64,000 nucleotides of DNA from assembly GCF_002192695.1 (NCBI RefSeq), contig NZ_MTLG01000053.1, forward strand, positions 264,444 to 328,443, given 5' to 3'. This document shows positions 8,789-17,900 of this stretch, in pieces. The notes under the pieces were generated by a model that was not told the DNA's origin, searched no databases, and saw nothing but the letters and a program-made list of their open reading frames with translations. The stretch's first letter is position 1, and the number at the start of each line of letters is the position of its first letter. The stretch is from Achromobacter xylosoxidans (GTDB lineage: Bacteria > Pseudomonadota > Gammaproteobacteria > Burkholderiales > Burkholderiaceae_B). The position numbers and the translations under genes are program-made.

Positions 8789-9769
8789 ATGCTGGCATCG
8801 ATGCCTGCTTCCACCGGCCGGCGGCGTCTGTTGCAGGGCCTGGGCGTGGCGGCGCTGGCCGCCAGCCTGCCCGCCTGCGCGCCGGCCTGGTCGGTGCAAA
8901 GCACCTTCTGGCAGTTATGGCCCAGCCATCTGGAATTGAGTCCAGAGGCCTGGCGCGAGCGCATCGCCGCCATGCATGCGCTGGGATTCCGCGAGATCAT
9001 CATCCAATGGGTAGGGGCTGGCGGCGGTCCCCAGCCGTGGCAATTGCCTGCGGCCACGCTGGCGCTGATCTTCGACGAGGCCGAGCGCCTGGGCATGGGG
9101 CTGCAACTGGGCCTGCCCTACGACGAGCGCTGGTGGCGGCAGCTGGGCAATCCGGATGAGGCGGCGCTGGCCGCATTCCTGCAGGACGCGCAGGCACAGG
9201 CGCTGGCCTATGCGCGGGCCTCGAGCGCAATCGGGCTGGCCGCGTTCCGCGGCTGGTACATCCCCTACGAGATCGAGCAGCATAGCTGGGCCGCGCCCGG
9301 CCGCCAGGCGCGCCTGGCGCAATGGCTGCGCGAGCTGTCCGATCCGCTTGCGCAACAGAGTGGGCGCATGCCCGCCATCTCCACGTATCACAGCAAATTG
9401 CCGGGAACGCTGGGACTGGCCGACCTGTGGAGCGGATTGCTGGATGCCGCCAGCCTGAGGCCCATGCTGCAGGACGGGGTAGGCGTGTCCGGCATGGCGG
9501 CGTACGAGGCGCTGGAGCCCTTGCACCGCATGCTGCTGGCGCGTCGCGCGCCGTTCGACCTGATCGTCGAACTGTTCGAGGAACTGCCGTCCGGACGCCA
9601 GGACGGCACTACCTTCAATGCCCGCTCCGCCGACGCGGCGCGCGTGCGCCGGCAATTGCGCATCGCGCGGCGCTACCGCGCGCAAAGCGTGGTTGCCTTT
9701 GCCGCGGATCCCTGGCTGATCGGGCCTACGCCCGAAGCCGAGCGCCTGCGCCAGGAATGGCCGCTCTAG
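8789..9769 (+). CDS. DUF4434 lipoprotein of glycan locus (YbcH-like)
   Basis: This 326-residue exported protein has the twin-arginine-like GRRRLLQGLG in the signal peptide and a lipobox-like LPAC near residue 29, so a lipid-anchored, possibly Tat-exported protein is likely. The mature part starts with QSTFWQLW and continues with LGFREIIIQWVG, GMGLQLGLPYDERWW, GWYIPYEIEQ and VVAFAADPWL. These are features of the DUF4434 family, a TIM-barrel-like fold related to glycoside hydrolases. As I recall, the E. coli protein YbcH beside nfrA and nfrB belongs to this family. A role in processing or sensing the NfrA/NfrB glycan is therefore inference. An alternative start is at 8801. It converges on the nfrA-side genes. 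Confidence 0.75.
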   Translation: MLASMPASTGRRRLLQGLGVAALAASLPACAPAWSVQSTFWQLWPSHLELSPEAWRERIAAMHALGFREIIIQWVGAGGGPQPWQLPAATLALIFDEAERLGMGLQLGLPYDERWWRQLGNPDEAALAAFLQDAQAQALAYARASSAIGLAAFRGWYIPYEIEQHSWAAPGRQARLAQWLRELSDPLAQQSGRMPAISTYHSKLPGTLGLADLWSGLLDAASLRPMLQDGVGVSGMAAYEALEPLHRMLLARRAPFDLIVELFEELPSGRQDGTTFNARSADAARVRRQLRIARRYRAQSVVAFAADPWLIGPTPEAERLRQEWPL

Positions 9770-9799
9770 GCGGCCGGCAAGCAGTCTGGAGGGAAGGGG

Positions 9800-10150
9800 T
9801 CAGCGCGGTTGCGCCGCGGCCATGGCCTTGAGCTGCGCGCAGGTCTTTTCCTTGTCGGCCGCGCTCAGCGTGCCCAGTTGCACCTTGGCTTGGCTGTAGG
9901 ACTTCGAGAAAGCGGCGTCGAAGTCCGCGGCGGACATGCCCTGGGCGCCGGTCGCGGTCTTCTGCTGTTGCTTCATCTGCTCGAGCTGCGCTGCCGAGTA
10001 GGCGCCGCAGTACTCGGCGGCGGCATGCATCTGGCCGCTCACGGCCGCCAGGTTGGGCATCTGGCCCGGCATGGTCTGCTGGGCAAGGGCGGCGCCGCTG
10101 GCCAGGGTCAGGGCGGCGGCCGTCAGGGCGATACGGGCTTGTTTGAACAT
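9800..10150 (-). CDS. Small secreted protein with two cysteines, unknown function
   Basis: This 116-residue protein starts at MFKQARIALTAAALTLASG, a signal peptide probably cleaved after ALAQ near residue 23. The mature part has two cysteines (AAEYCGAYS and KEKTCAQLK), which could form one disulfide, and Gln/Ala-rich helical sequence. I do not recognise the family. It lies downstream of the nfrA-like gene in the same orientation, with a 135-base gap that may hold its own promoter. The ATG at 10150 is preferred over an upstream in-frame ATG at 10228 because the signal peptide begins there. A link to the glycan locus is by position only. Confidence 0.7.
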   Translation of the reverse strand: MFKQARIALTAAALTLASGAALAQQTMPGQMPNLAAVSGQMHAAAEYCGAYSAAQLEQMKQQQKTATGAQGMSAADFDAAFSKSYSQAKVQLGTLSAADKEKTCAQLKAMAAAQPR

Positions 10151-10285
10151 CGGCAATTCAATCTCCAACGCGGTGAGGGATGAGGTTTGCACGCCTGGCG
10201 ATCGCGCAGCCTGCGTGGCGCGGAGCACTATGCCCGATTCATTGTTATAGGCTTATGAACTGATGTAATGGTGTGTATCAGCGGC

Positions 10286-12643
10286 TCAGTATGACAGCGT
10301 CATGTTCATGAACCAGCCCTTGGCGCGGTCGCTCTCGCCGCCGCCCAAGCTGGTGCGGTACTGGACGCCGAAGTCCAGGTAGGAGCGCGGCGCGTTGTAG
10401 TGGTCTTCGCGGAACCAGTAGCGCACGTTGAAGCCGGGCCCCACGCCCAGCGACCACGAGGTGCCATGGTCGGACAGGACCACCGACTGGCTGCCGTAGC
10501 CGGGCAGGTCGTTGAGCTTTGCCACGCTCTTCTGCCACAGCCAGTCCGCGCCCACCACCGCATAGGGAAACAACACCAGCTTGTCGCTGATGCCGGTGGC
10601 GCGGAAGCTGCGGCCCACGCGCAGCTCGCCGGACAGGAAAGCCTGGTCGCGCTTGAGGCGGCCCGAGGAGCTGCCCAGGTCCTGCTGGCGCTGGCCCTTC
10701 GAGTCCACCGAGTAGGCGGTGTAGTTGGCGCTATTGTCGTCCCAGAGATAGCCGCCCTGCGCATAGCCTTCGATGGTGAGCCAGCTAGGCACGTCCACGC
10801 GCAGCTCGCGGCCCTGGTAATAGCCGTAGGTGAGATAGGTCATCCATCCGCCCGCGTTGCCGTTGAGCTTGTAGCGCGCGACCGCGCTCTGGTCCTGCAG
10901 GTTGGGATAGGCGCTGTGGAAGGCCTGCTGCGCCGCGCACTGCACCGCGCTGGATTCCGGATAGGCGTAGCCCTGGCGGGTGGCCGACCCCAGGAAGAAG
11001 CGCCGTTCTATGCCGAAGGTCACACCGGTGTCGGCCAGCAGGTAGCGCAGGCCCAGCGCGCCGATGGTACTGGGGATGCCCGCGGCCGAGCTGCTGTTGC
11101 GCAGGCGTTCGTCGGCCGAGCGGTTGTCCGGCGTGCTTTCTCCGGTGCAGGGATCCACGTTCCTGCGCGACTCGTAGGTGCTGCCGCCGTCGTACAGCGT
11201 GTTCGAGCTGCGCGCATAGGCTTCGAGCATGCCCCAGCGGTTGTTCAGCTGCGGCGGGCGCCAGAAGATTTCCGCAGTGCTGAATACCACGTCGCCTGGC
11301 GTGTTGATGGCGGCGCCGCCCATGCTGGAGTTGGCCGGCCGCGCACCGCGATAGGACGCGGAAAACGAGCCGCCCCATTCGCGCGACAGGGCGGCGACGC
11401 CGCTGCGCGTGTTGTAGCGTTCCAGCGGCGTGAGGCCCAGCTGGCCGGCATCGTCCATGTCGATGGCTTGCTTGAGCGAGTCGGTGGCGGCGCGGTTGTC
11501 GCCCATTGCGGATTGCGCATAGGCCTGGTCCAGGATCAGGCGCGGCGGCGCCTGGCCGGTGGCGCGCGCGGCCGCGAAGTCGGACGCCGCGCCCGCGGGC
11601 TGGCCCAGGCGCTGGCGCGCGTAGCCGCGCTGCGCGAGCAATTGGGCCGAGTCCGGCTGGCGGGCGATGGCGTCGCTGAGCCGGGTTTCCGCCTCGGCGG
11701 CTTGCGCCTTGTCGCCCGCCGCCAGCGCGGTCGTCAGCAGCTGGGCATAGCTCTCGTTGTCCGGGGCTTGCGCCACGGCCTGGCGCGCCAGGGCGATGGC
11801 TTCCTGGTAGTCGCCCTGGTCGTAGGCGGCGTAGGCGCCCGTGGCGGCCACGCTGCCCGGAGCCGGCGCGGCGGGCGCCTGGCTGGCGGCGATCTGCTTC
11901 TGAAAGGCCTGTTGCCGGGCCTGCAGCGCTGCCTTGTTGGGCGCGCCCAGCGCCAGCGCCGTGTCGACCGCCTGGCTGGCGGCTTCGTAGCGCTGCTGCG
12001 CGCCCAGCGATTCCACCCACAGCAAGGCCCATTCGCCTTGCCTGGGCGCGGCGCGGAAGGCGCGCTCGGCGCCTGCGGCGGCCGCGGCGTAGTCCTGCCG
12101 CGCGTAGTCCGCGTAGGCGCGCGCCGCCACGGGATAGGCCCGCTGGTACGGTGTTTGCGGCGCGGGCTTGCGGACCGGCGCGGACGTTTGTGCGGGCGCT
12201 TGCTTGGAAGCTGGTGCGGGAGCTTGTCCGGACGCTTGCGCAGGCGTTTGCGCCGCGGGCGGCGCAGGCGTGGCGGCCACGGCCGGCGGGCGTTGCAGGT
12301 TGGCGCGGGCCTGGCGCAGTTCGGGCGAGCCCAGGCCGGCCGCGATGGCGGCGTCGGCGGCGCGCGCGGCCTCTTGGCGCTTGCCTTGCTTTTCCAGGGC
12401 ATAGACCAGCAGCAGCCGCAGGCGGGCCACGTCGGGCCGCAGGCGGATGGCGTTCTCCGCCATGATCTGGGCGGTTTCGTAGTGGCCGGCGTCGTACTGC
12501 TTATAGGCTTGGTCGGCCAGTTGGTAAGCGTCGCCCTCCAATGGCCGTTCGGTTGCGGCCGCGGCTTGGGCGGCGGCTTCGGGAGCCGCTGCCACGCACA
12601 GCAGCAGGGCGCTGAAAGCCAGCGAACGCGAAATGACGGTCAT
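10286..12643 (-). CDS. NfrA-like outer-membrane glycan export protein
   Basis: This 785-residue protein has a signal peptide (about residues 1-25), then TPR repeats to about residue 430 (ADQAYKQYDAGHYETAQ; YAQLLTTALAAGDKAQAA). Between them is a Pro/Ala/Gln-rich linker at about residues 120-170. A beta-rich C-terminal domain follows (WGMLEAYARSSNTLYDGG; GVGPGFNVRYWFREDHYN) and ends in NMTLSY, an outer-membrane barrel end. This layout, and the preceding NfrB gene, match NfrA (phage N4 adsorption protein A C-terminal domain), the outer-membrane exporter of the N4 glycan receptor. It is shorter than E. coli NfrA (about 990 residues). The start codon overlaps the nfrB stop (ATGA), implying translational coupling. 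PgaA-type porins are an alternative relation, but the partners are NfrB-like, not PgaC-like. Confidence 0.8.
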   Translation of the reverse strand: MTVISRSLAFSALLLCVAAAPEAAAQAAAATERPLEGDAYQLADQAYKQYDAGHYETAQIMAENAIRLRPDVARLRLLLVYALEKQGKRQEAARAADAAIAAGLGSPELRQARANLQRPPAVAATPAPPAAQTPAQASGQAPAPASKQAPAQTSAPVRKPAPQTPYQRAYPVAARAYADYARQDYAAAAAGAERAFRAAPRQGEWALLWVESLGAQQRYEAASQAVDTALALGAPNKAALQARQQAFQKQIAASQAPAAPAPGSVAATGAYAAYDQGDYQEAIALARQAVAQAPDNESYAQLLTTALAAGDKAQAAEAETRLSDAIARQPDSAQLLAQRGYARQRLGQPAGAASDFAAARATGQAPPRLILDQAYAQSAMGDNRAATDSLKQAIDMDDAGQLGLTPLERYNTRSGVAALSREWGGSFSASYRGARPANSSMGGAAINTPGDVVFSTAEIFWRPPQLNNRWGMLEAYARSSNTLYDGGSTYESRRNVDPCTGESTPDNRSADERLRNSSSAAGIPSTIGALGLRYLLADTGVTFGIERRFFLGSATRQGYAYPESSAVQCAAQQAFHSAYPNLQDQSAVARYKLNGNAGGWMTYLTYGYYQGRELRVDVPSWLTIEGYAQGGYLWDDNSANYTAYSVDSKGQRQQDLGSSSGRLKRDQAFLSGELRVGRSFRATGISDKLVLFPYAVVGADWLWQKSVAKLNDLPGYGSQSVVLSDHGTSWSLGVGPGFNVRYWFREDHYNAPRSYLDFGVQYRTSLGGGESDRAKGWFMNMTLSY

Positions 12644-14343
12644 GGAGGAGAAGGCCTGTGCGATAGCGGGTCCGCGGGATGTTCGGTCTGTGTCGGAGCG
12701 CCCTGCTGGAATGAAAGCGCTTCGTGCAGCGTCTTTTCATCGAGCCAGCCCCGTTCCATCAGGATTTCGCCCAGCGGCCGCTTCTCGCGCGCCTGGATCT
12801 CCAGCGCCTGCTCCAGCATCTGGTGGTCGATGGCCTGCCAGGACAGCAGCAGGTCGCCCAGGCGCTGACGCTGCTGCGCCAACTGGTCGGTGGAGGGGAA
12901 GTCATGCATGGTCTTGTCCCAGGCCAGCCGCTTGCCCGTGATCAGGTGGCCGATGAACAGGCGCCAGGCCCGCGCCGCCGCCATGGCGTTGATGAAGTTG
13001 CCGACGATCATGCGCGGCATGGACAGCAGGGCATGCTCCCAGCCGTACATGCGGCCGACGAAGTACGCGCGCTGCACCACGCGCAGCAGAAGCGCTCCCG
13101 CGTTCAGCCACATCAGCGTCACCAGCCAGCCGCCGGGACGGAAGTAGGAGGGGTAGTAGACCTGCCACCAGCCGAAGCGATCAGCCAGGAAGAAGAGGAA
13201 AAAGTTGGCCAGCAGCAGATAGGCCAGTATCGCGATGAACGAGGTGAACAGGCCCTTGCGGTCGCGGAACAGCAGATACTTGGTGGCCAGCGATCCCGTC
13301 CACCCCACCTGCTGCCAGCCTTGCAGGCCGATGCCCAGCGTCCAGCGCGCCTTCTGCCGGTAGGCGGTGCGGAAGGTGTTGGGGAAGTATTCGCGCACGC
13401 CCAGCGGCATCCTGATGACGGAGATCTTCTCCGGTCCCAGGCCGAACCAGGAGTGGCGCCGCGTCACGTACTCGACCTCGAACTTGCCGAAGATCTGGCG
13501 CATGCCGCGCTGGGCCAGGCGCGCGCCGATGTCGTAGTCCTCGGTCAGCGTATCGGTATTGAAGGGCTGGTTGTTGGTCTCTGCCGCCAGCACCTCCAGC
13601 GCGTGGCGCGAGAAGCAGGTGCCGACGCCGGCGGACGGCACCATCTTGGACAGGCTTTCGCGCACCACCAGGTCCTTGGTGTGCCATTCGGCGAACTCGT
13701 CCATGTAGGTGCCGGCGACCAGCTCGTGCCACTCGCGTTCCAGCGAGGTCACCGGCAGCTGGATGAAGTCGATGCGCGGCAGCAGGTAGTTGTAGTACTT
13801 GAGTTCTAGCGGGTGCAGCACGTCTTCGCTGTCGTGCAGGATCACGCCCGCGAACGGCTCGGGCTGCAGGGCGTTCTGCGCGAAGATGGCCTGCACGATC
13901 CAGTTCAGGCAGTCGGCCTTGCAGGTCGGGCCGTCGTGCGGCACTTCCACCCGTATCAGCTGGCGGTAGCGGCGCCGCATGCGCTCCACTTCCTTGATGG
14001 TGCGCTCGTCGTTCTGGTAGGTGCCAGCGAAGATCGTGTAGTTCTTGTACTCCAGCGTGGACACCATGTTTTCCAGCATGGGCGCGATCACGTCATATTC
14101 CAGCCAGGCCGGCACCATGATCGCCAGCGGCTGTTCCCGCTTGGCGCGCAACTGTTCCGCGCTCAGCGGCGCATACTGGCGCTTGACCGTCAGCCCGCGG
14201 CGCAGCTCGCGCAGCCAGAACCAGCCGTCGATGAACAGGTCGTCCAGGCTGGACATCAGGATGATGACGCCGACCACCGCCGTCACGATCTCCAGGCCGC
14301 GGTAGTAGTCGGCGATGAGGTAGGGCCAGTAAAGCGAGGACAT
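12640..14343 (-). CDS. NfrB-like glycosyltransferase with C-terminal c-di-GMP-binding MshEN domain
   Basis: This 567-residue inner-membrane family 2 glycosyltransferase has one N-terminal helix (about residues 15-33) and a catalytic domain with DSED at 171-174, TEDYD at 267-271 and the processive-synthase motif QKARW at 330-334. Membrane helices follow at about 365-390 and beyond 400. Residues 494-547 form two repeats of the RLGDLL...LEQALEIQ / PLGEILMERG...LHEALSFQQ type, the MshEN (GSPII_E_N) signature that binds cyclic di-GMP. E. coli NfrB likewise joins a glycosyltransferase to such a domain and makes a surface glycan under c-di-GMP control. A good ribosome-binding site (GGAGG) precedes the ATG. 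It overlaps nfrA by 4 bases and lies 12 bases after the BcsB-like gene. Confidence 0.87.
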   Translation of the reverse strand: MSSLYWPYLIADYYRGLEIVTAVVGVIILMSSLDDLFIDGWFWLRELRRGLTVKRQYAPLSAEQLRAKREQPLAIMVPAWLEYDVIAPMLENMVSTLEYKNYTIFAGTYQNDERTIKEVERMRRRYRQLIRVEVPHDGPTCKADCLNWIVQAIFAQNALQPEPFAGVILHDSEDVLHPLELKYYNYLLPRIDFIQLPVTSLEREWHELVAGTYMDEFAEWHTKDLVVRESLSKMVPSAGVGTCFSRHALEVLAAETNNQPFNTDTLTEDYDIGARLAQRGMRQIFGKFEVEYVTRRHSWFGLGPEKISVIRMPLGVREYFPNTFRTAYRQKARWTLGIGLQGWQQVGWTGSLATKYLLFRDRKGLFTSFIAILAYLLLANFFLFFLADRFGWWQVYYPSYFRPGGWLVTLMWLNAGALLLRVVQRAYFVGRMYGWEHALLSMPRMIVGNFINAMAAARAWRLFIGHLITGKRLAWDKTMHDFPSTDQLAQQRQRLGDLLLSWQAIDHQMLEQALEIQAREKRPLGEILMERGWLDEKTLHEALSFQQGAPTQTEHPADPLSHRPSPP

Positions 14344-14355
14344 GGCGCCTCCGGG

Positions 14356-16569
14356 TTACTTGCTTTCCTTGTTCTTCCTGCGCGTGACGCGCAGTGCGGC
14401 GATCAGGATCAGGAGCAGGACCAGCAGACCGACGCTCAGCGCCGGCACGCTCCACGACAGGTAGTTGCGCCATTCGAAGAAGGCGCTTGCGCCCGCGCCC
14501 GGCGGCTGGCCGGCCGCGGGATTGGCGCTGTCGATCCAGGCCAGCGGCCCTGCCGCGCCGATGATGGCGATATTGCCGCGGTTCAGCACGAAGGGCGCCT
14601 GCGGCATCACCGGACGCTGGCCCAGCGTGTGCCACAGCAGGCCGTCCTGGCCGCCCGCGCGCACGACTTCGGCCGTGCTCAGCTGGTCCAGGCCGGAAAT
14701 GTCCAGCCAGGGCGCGTTCTTGCCGTCCACCGTCAACTGCTTGCGGTCCGTGACCTTGACCATGGGCTTGGCGCCGTCCACGGCCACTTCCATCGCCACG
14801 AACGGGCCGCTGGGCTTGGCCGCCTGGCCCGCCGGCGTGAGCGACAGCGTCGCGCGCGTGGCCGACAGGCCGCTGGCCGTGGCGATGCCGATCACACGCT
14901 GCAGGTTGGCCGGCGCATCGGCCAGATAGGTGTCGGGGATGAGCAGTTGGGGACTGCCGGCCAGCAGCGGCAACAGTCCCACGAAGGTGCCGTCGGGCTG
15001 CGCGCGGCCCGGTCTTACATAGCTGGTGGGCAAGACGTTGACGGGATAGCCTTGCGGGATTTCGTTGCAGTCCACCGATACCGGCTGGCGCTGGAAGGTG
15101 ACGCGCACGGCGTTGCTGAGGCCCAGGGCATAGCCGGGCACGCGCGCCGTCAGGCGTTCGGGATGGCCGTCGGCGTCCATCTGTTTGGCGGCCAGCAGGA
15201 TGCCGTTCCAGAACACCGAGGCGACCGGGCGGGTCGCCGAGGCGCCCGGCGCGGCAGCCAGGTCCATGACCAGTTCGTCGGGCATGCTGCCGTCCGCCGA
15301 GACCGCGGCCAGCGGGAACGTGGCGTTCCAGTCGCCGCGCGCGACCACGTCGAAGCTGGCGGATGAGCCGCCCAGCGCCGTCAGGCGCATGCCGTCCTCG
15401 CTGGAGGCCTGCGGCGGCTCGGCTGCCTTGACCTGCGCCTGGCGCGTGACCAGGATGCGGCGCCAGGCCGTGTCGAAGGCGCCAGCGCCTTGCGCGCCGG
15501 CGTCGGCGGACACCGCGATCACCGCCTGTCGGCCCAGCGGCGCCAGGCGGATTTCCTTGGTCTGCAGGTCCTGGCCGGCCAAGGGCATGCGCCGCTGGCG
15601 CCAGGCCTTGAAGGCCTCGGCGGCGTCGGCGTCCTGCGCCAATTGGGCCTGCAAGGCATCTAACGCCTCGTTGTAGCGGGCGCGCAGCGCGGCGTCGGCG
15701 ATCACCACGTCGCCGCTCACGGCGGGGGCGCCCATGATCAACAGCGCGCCGATCTCGGCGGGGCTGGCCAGCTTGTGCTTGTCATTCCCCGCCAGGGCTG
15801 CGAACGCCGGCACCTGCCCCAGTCCGTTCGGGGCCTGCAGGCCGCGCGTGTCGACCTCGTCGCCCACCGCCGGGAAGGCGCGGACCGCGACCTGCTTGCC
15901 GCTGCGCGCCATTGCCACGCCCATGCGCCAGGCGCTGTCGAAGGCCTGCTGGTCGAGCTTGGCGCCCGCCACCATCAGCACGGGCTTGCCGGGCAGGGTG
16001 CTCCAGGCTTCGTCCAGGCTGCCGATGGCCGAGGCGTCGTAGCGGTAGCTCAGGCGTGTGCGCGGCGACACCATCAAGGCGTTGGCGGTGGCGCGGTTGC
16101 TTTCGCACCGGCGCAGCGCGATCTCCGATTGCCAGTCCACCGCCAGCCGCACGAAGCCGGTGTCGCGCACGCGCTGTTCCACGTTCAGCTTGCGCGTGGC
16201 CGAGCCTTCGCCGTCGGCAATGCGCTGCGCGGTCTGCGGCACGCCGTCCACCCACAGCACCATGCTGGCGCGCCCCGGCTCGCCCTTGATGTAGCGGGCG
16301 TCGAAGTCCAGCGTGGCGTCGGCTATCGGCACGCCGCGGGGCACCGGCAGATAGAACTCCTGGCGCGCGTCGCTATTGCTAAGCACCACCGGTTCGCGGA
16401 TGCCCAGGTCTTCCAGGCTGGTGTCGCGCGTCACCCAGTCGTCGCCCAGCAAGCGCCGCAAGGCGTCGCCCGCGGGACTGGCCATCGCTCCCAAGGGGAG
16501 CAGCAACCCGGCGGCGATCAGCGCGCGGCAGAGGGTGCGGGCGGCGGGGGAATGCGGGGCGTGGGGCAT
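14356..16569 (-). CDS. BcsB-like periplasmic subunit of glycan synthase
   Basis: This 737-residue protein resembles the cellulose synthase subunit BcsB. It has a signal peptide (about residues 1-30), a large periplasmic region of paired carbohydrate-binding and flavodoxin-like modules (for example LEDLGIREPVVLSNSDARQEF, VSRT-like segments and SWQSE-like strands), and one C-terminal membrane helix (about residues 705-727) followed by a basic tail RRKNKESK. BcsB guides the emerging polymer across the periplasm and anchors the synthase. The start at 16569 has GGAG seven bases upstream; ATG 16593 is a weaker alternative. It lies between wecB and the nfrB-like gene, 12 bases from nfrB, so it is part of the operon. 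It is not part of a full cellulose operon: no bcsA, bcsC or bcsZ is present here. Confidence 0.78.
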   Translation of the reverse strand: MPHAPHSPAARTLCRALIAAGLLLPLGAMASPAGDALRRLLGDDWVTRDTSLEDLGIREPVVLSNSDARQEFYLPVPRGVPIADATLDFDARYIKGEPGRASMVLWVDGVPQTAQRIADGEGSATRKLNVEQRVRDTGFVRLAVDWQSEIALRRCESNRATANALMVSPRTRLSYRYDASAIGSLDEAWSTLPGKPVLMVAGAKLDQQAFDSAWRMGVAMARSGKQVAVRAFPAVGDEVDTRGLQAPNGLGQVPAFAALAGNDKHKLASPAEIGALLIMGAPAVSGDVVIADAALRARYNEALDALQAQLAQDADAAEAFKAWRQRRMPLAGQDLQTKEIRLAPLGRQAVIAVSADAGAQGAGAFDTAWRRILVTRQAQVKAAEPPQASSEDGMRLTALGGSSASFDVVARGDWNATFPLAAVSADGSMPDELVMDLAAAPGASATRPVASVFWNGILLAAKQMDADGHPERLTARVPGYALGLSNAVRVTFQRQPVSVDCNEIPQGYPVNVLPTSYVRPGRAQPDGTFVGLLPLLAGSPQLLIPDTYLADAPANLQRVIGIATASGLSATRATLSLTPAGQAAKPSGPFVAMEVAVDGAKPMVKVTDRKQLTVDGKNAPWLDISGLDQLSTAEVVRAGGQDGLLWHTLGQRPVMPQAPFVLNRGNIAIIGAAGPLAWIDSANPAAGQPPGAGASAFFEWRNYLSWSVPALSVGLLVLLLILIAALRVTRRKNKESK

Positions 16570-16600
16570 GAGGGCTCCGGTGGTGAGGGGCATGGGGCGG

Positions 16601-17754
16601 CTAGCGGGCCGCGGCCGGTGCTTGAGGCGCAAACTCGGATACGGCGCGGCCGCAAAGCGCGTCGACGATGCGCTGGCTGGCGAGGCCGTCGCCATAGGGA
16701 TTGATGCGGCGCGAGAACGAGGCGTGCAGTTCCGGGTTGTCGAGCAGGCGGTTCACTTCGGCCAGGATGCGCTGCGTGTCGGTGCCGACCAGCGTCACGG
16801 TGCCGGCCTGCACGGCTTCCGGGCGCTCGGTGACGTCGCGCATCACCAGCACCGGCTTGCCCAGGTAGGGCGCTTCCTCCTGCACGCCGCCCGAGTCGGT
16901 CAGGATCAGGTAGGCGCGCTGCATGAACCAGACGAAGTCCAGGTAATCCAGCGGGGCGATCAGATGCACGCGCGACAGGCCGTCCAGCTGCGCCATCACC
17001 ACGTTGCGCACCTGCGGATTCAGGTGCACGGGGTAGAGATCTGCAGGTCCTCGCGCCGCGCCAGTTCGGCCAGGGCGGCGCAGATGTGCCGGAAGCCCTC
17101 GCCGAAGCTCTCGCGCCGGTGCCCGGTGACCAGCAGCAGGCGGCGCTGCGGATCCAGCCAGCCATAGCGAGCCGACAGCTGCTGCGCGAGCGTGCCATCG
17201 GGCGCGAGCTTGGCGCAGGTCATGGCGAGCGCGTCGATCACGGTATTGCCCGTGATCGTGATACGCCCCGAGAGGTCTTCGCGCAGCAGGTTGGCGCGCG
17301 ATTGCGCCGTGGGCGCGAACAGCCAGTCGCCTATCGCGTCGACCACGCGGCGGTTCATTTCCTCGGGGAAGGGCTTGCTCAGGTCGCCGGTGCGCAGGCC
17401 CGCTTCGACGTGGCCGATGCGCGCGCGGCGATGAAAAGAGGCCAGTGCGCAGGCCGATGCGGTGCTGGTGTCGCCATGGACCAGCACGCAATCCGGTTGC
17501 TCAGCTTCCAGCACGCTGTCGACCCGGCTGATCAGCCGCGCATAGAGGCCGTTGAGCGTCTGGTTGGGCACCATGATGTCCAGGTCGTGCTGCGCCCGCA
17601 GATCGAACAGGGCCATCACCTGATCCAGCATCTCGCGATGCTGGCCCGTCACGCAGACGACGCTCTGGATCCGGGGTTCGCCTTGCAGCGCGGACACCAG
17701 GGGCGCCATCTTGATCGCTTCGGGACGCGTCCCGAATATGGAAAGGACTTTCAT
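16601..17754 (-). pseudogene. wecB: UDP-GlcNAc 2-epimerase, frameshifted
   Basis: The intact enzyme interconverts UDP-GlcNAc and UDP-ManNAc. The 5' frame from ATG 17754 encodes a typical N-terminus (KVLSIFGTRPEAIKMAPL, VTGQHREML, VHGDTSTASACALASF, HVEAGLRTGDLSKPFPEE, LLVTGHRRESFG) and ends after the aberrant tail QISTPCT, near 17020. The matching C-terminal half (LYPVHLNPQVRNVV, LTDSGGVQEEAPYLGKPVL, then a stop at 16601) lies in the next frame. The join is at about 17036-17040, where the expected Q-I-L-Y-P-V-H would need one extra base. A single-base deletion or an assembly error explains this; without it the protein would have about 384 residues, normal for WecB. It heads the glycan operon. 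Confidence 0.88.
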
Positions 17755-17900
17755 CGCAAGAGCGGGCCCCCTACGCCGGTGGCATTTTCTTGCGTAGATT
17801 ATGGATTGAAAGTAATCGTAATATGTGACGGTTTATTTCAAGAAAAGGGGGTTGTCGGAAAATTTAGGGACAATCTGTTGCTTTCGCGCGATACCCCTGA

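Noticed and set aside
12151..12465. Open frames opposite the Pro/Ala-rich linker of the NfrA-like gene
   Set aside because: They arise from repetitive codons in the linker; no start signal or domain is seen.
14356..16569. Full cellulose synthesis operon
   Set aside because: Only a BcsB-like gene is present; the synthase is NfrB-like and no bcsA, bcsC or bcsZ occurs here.
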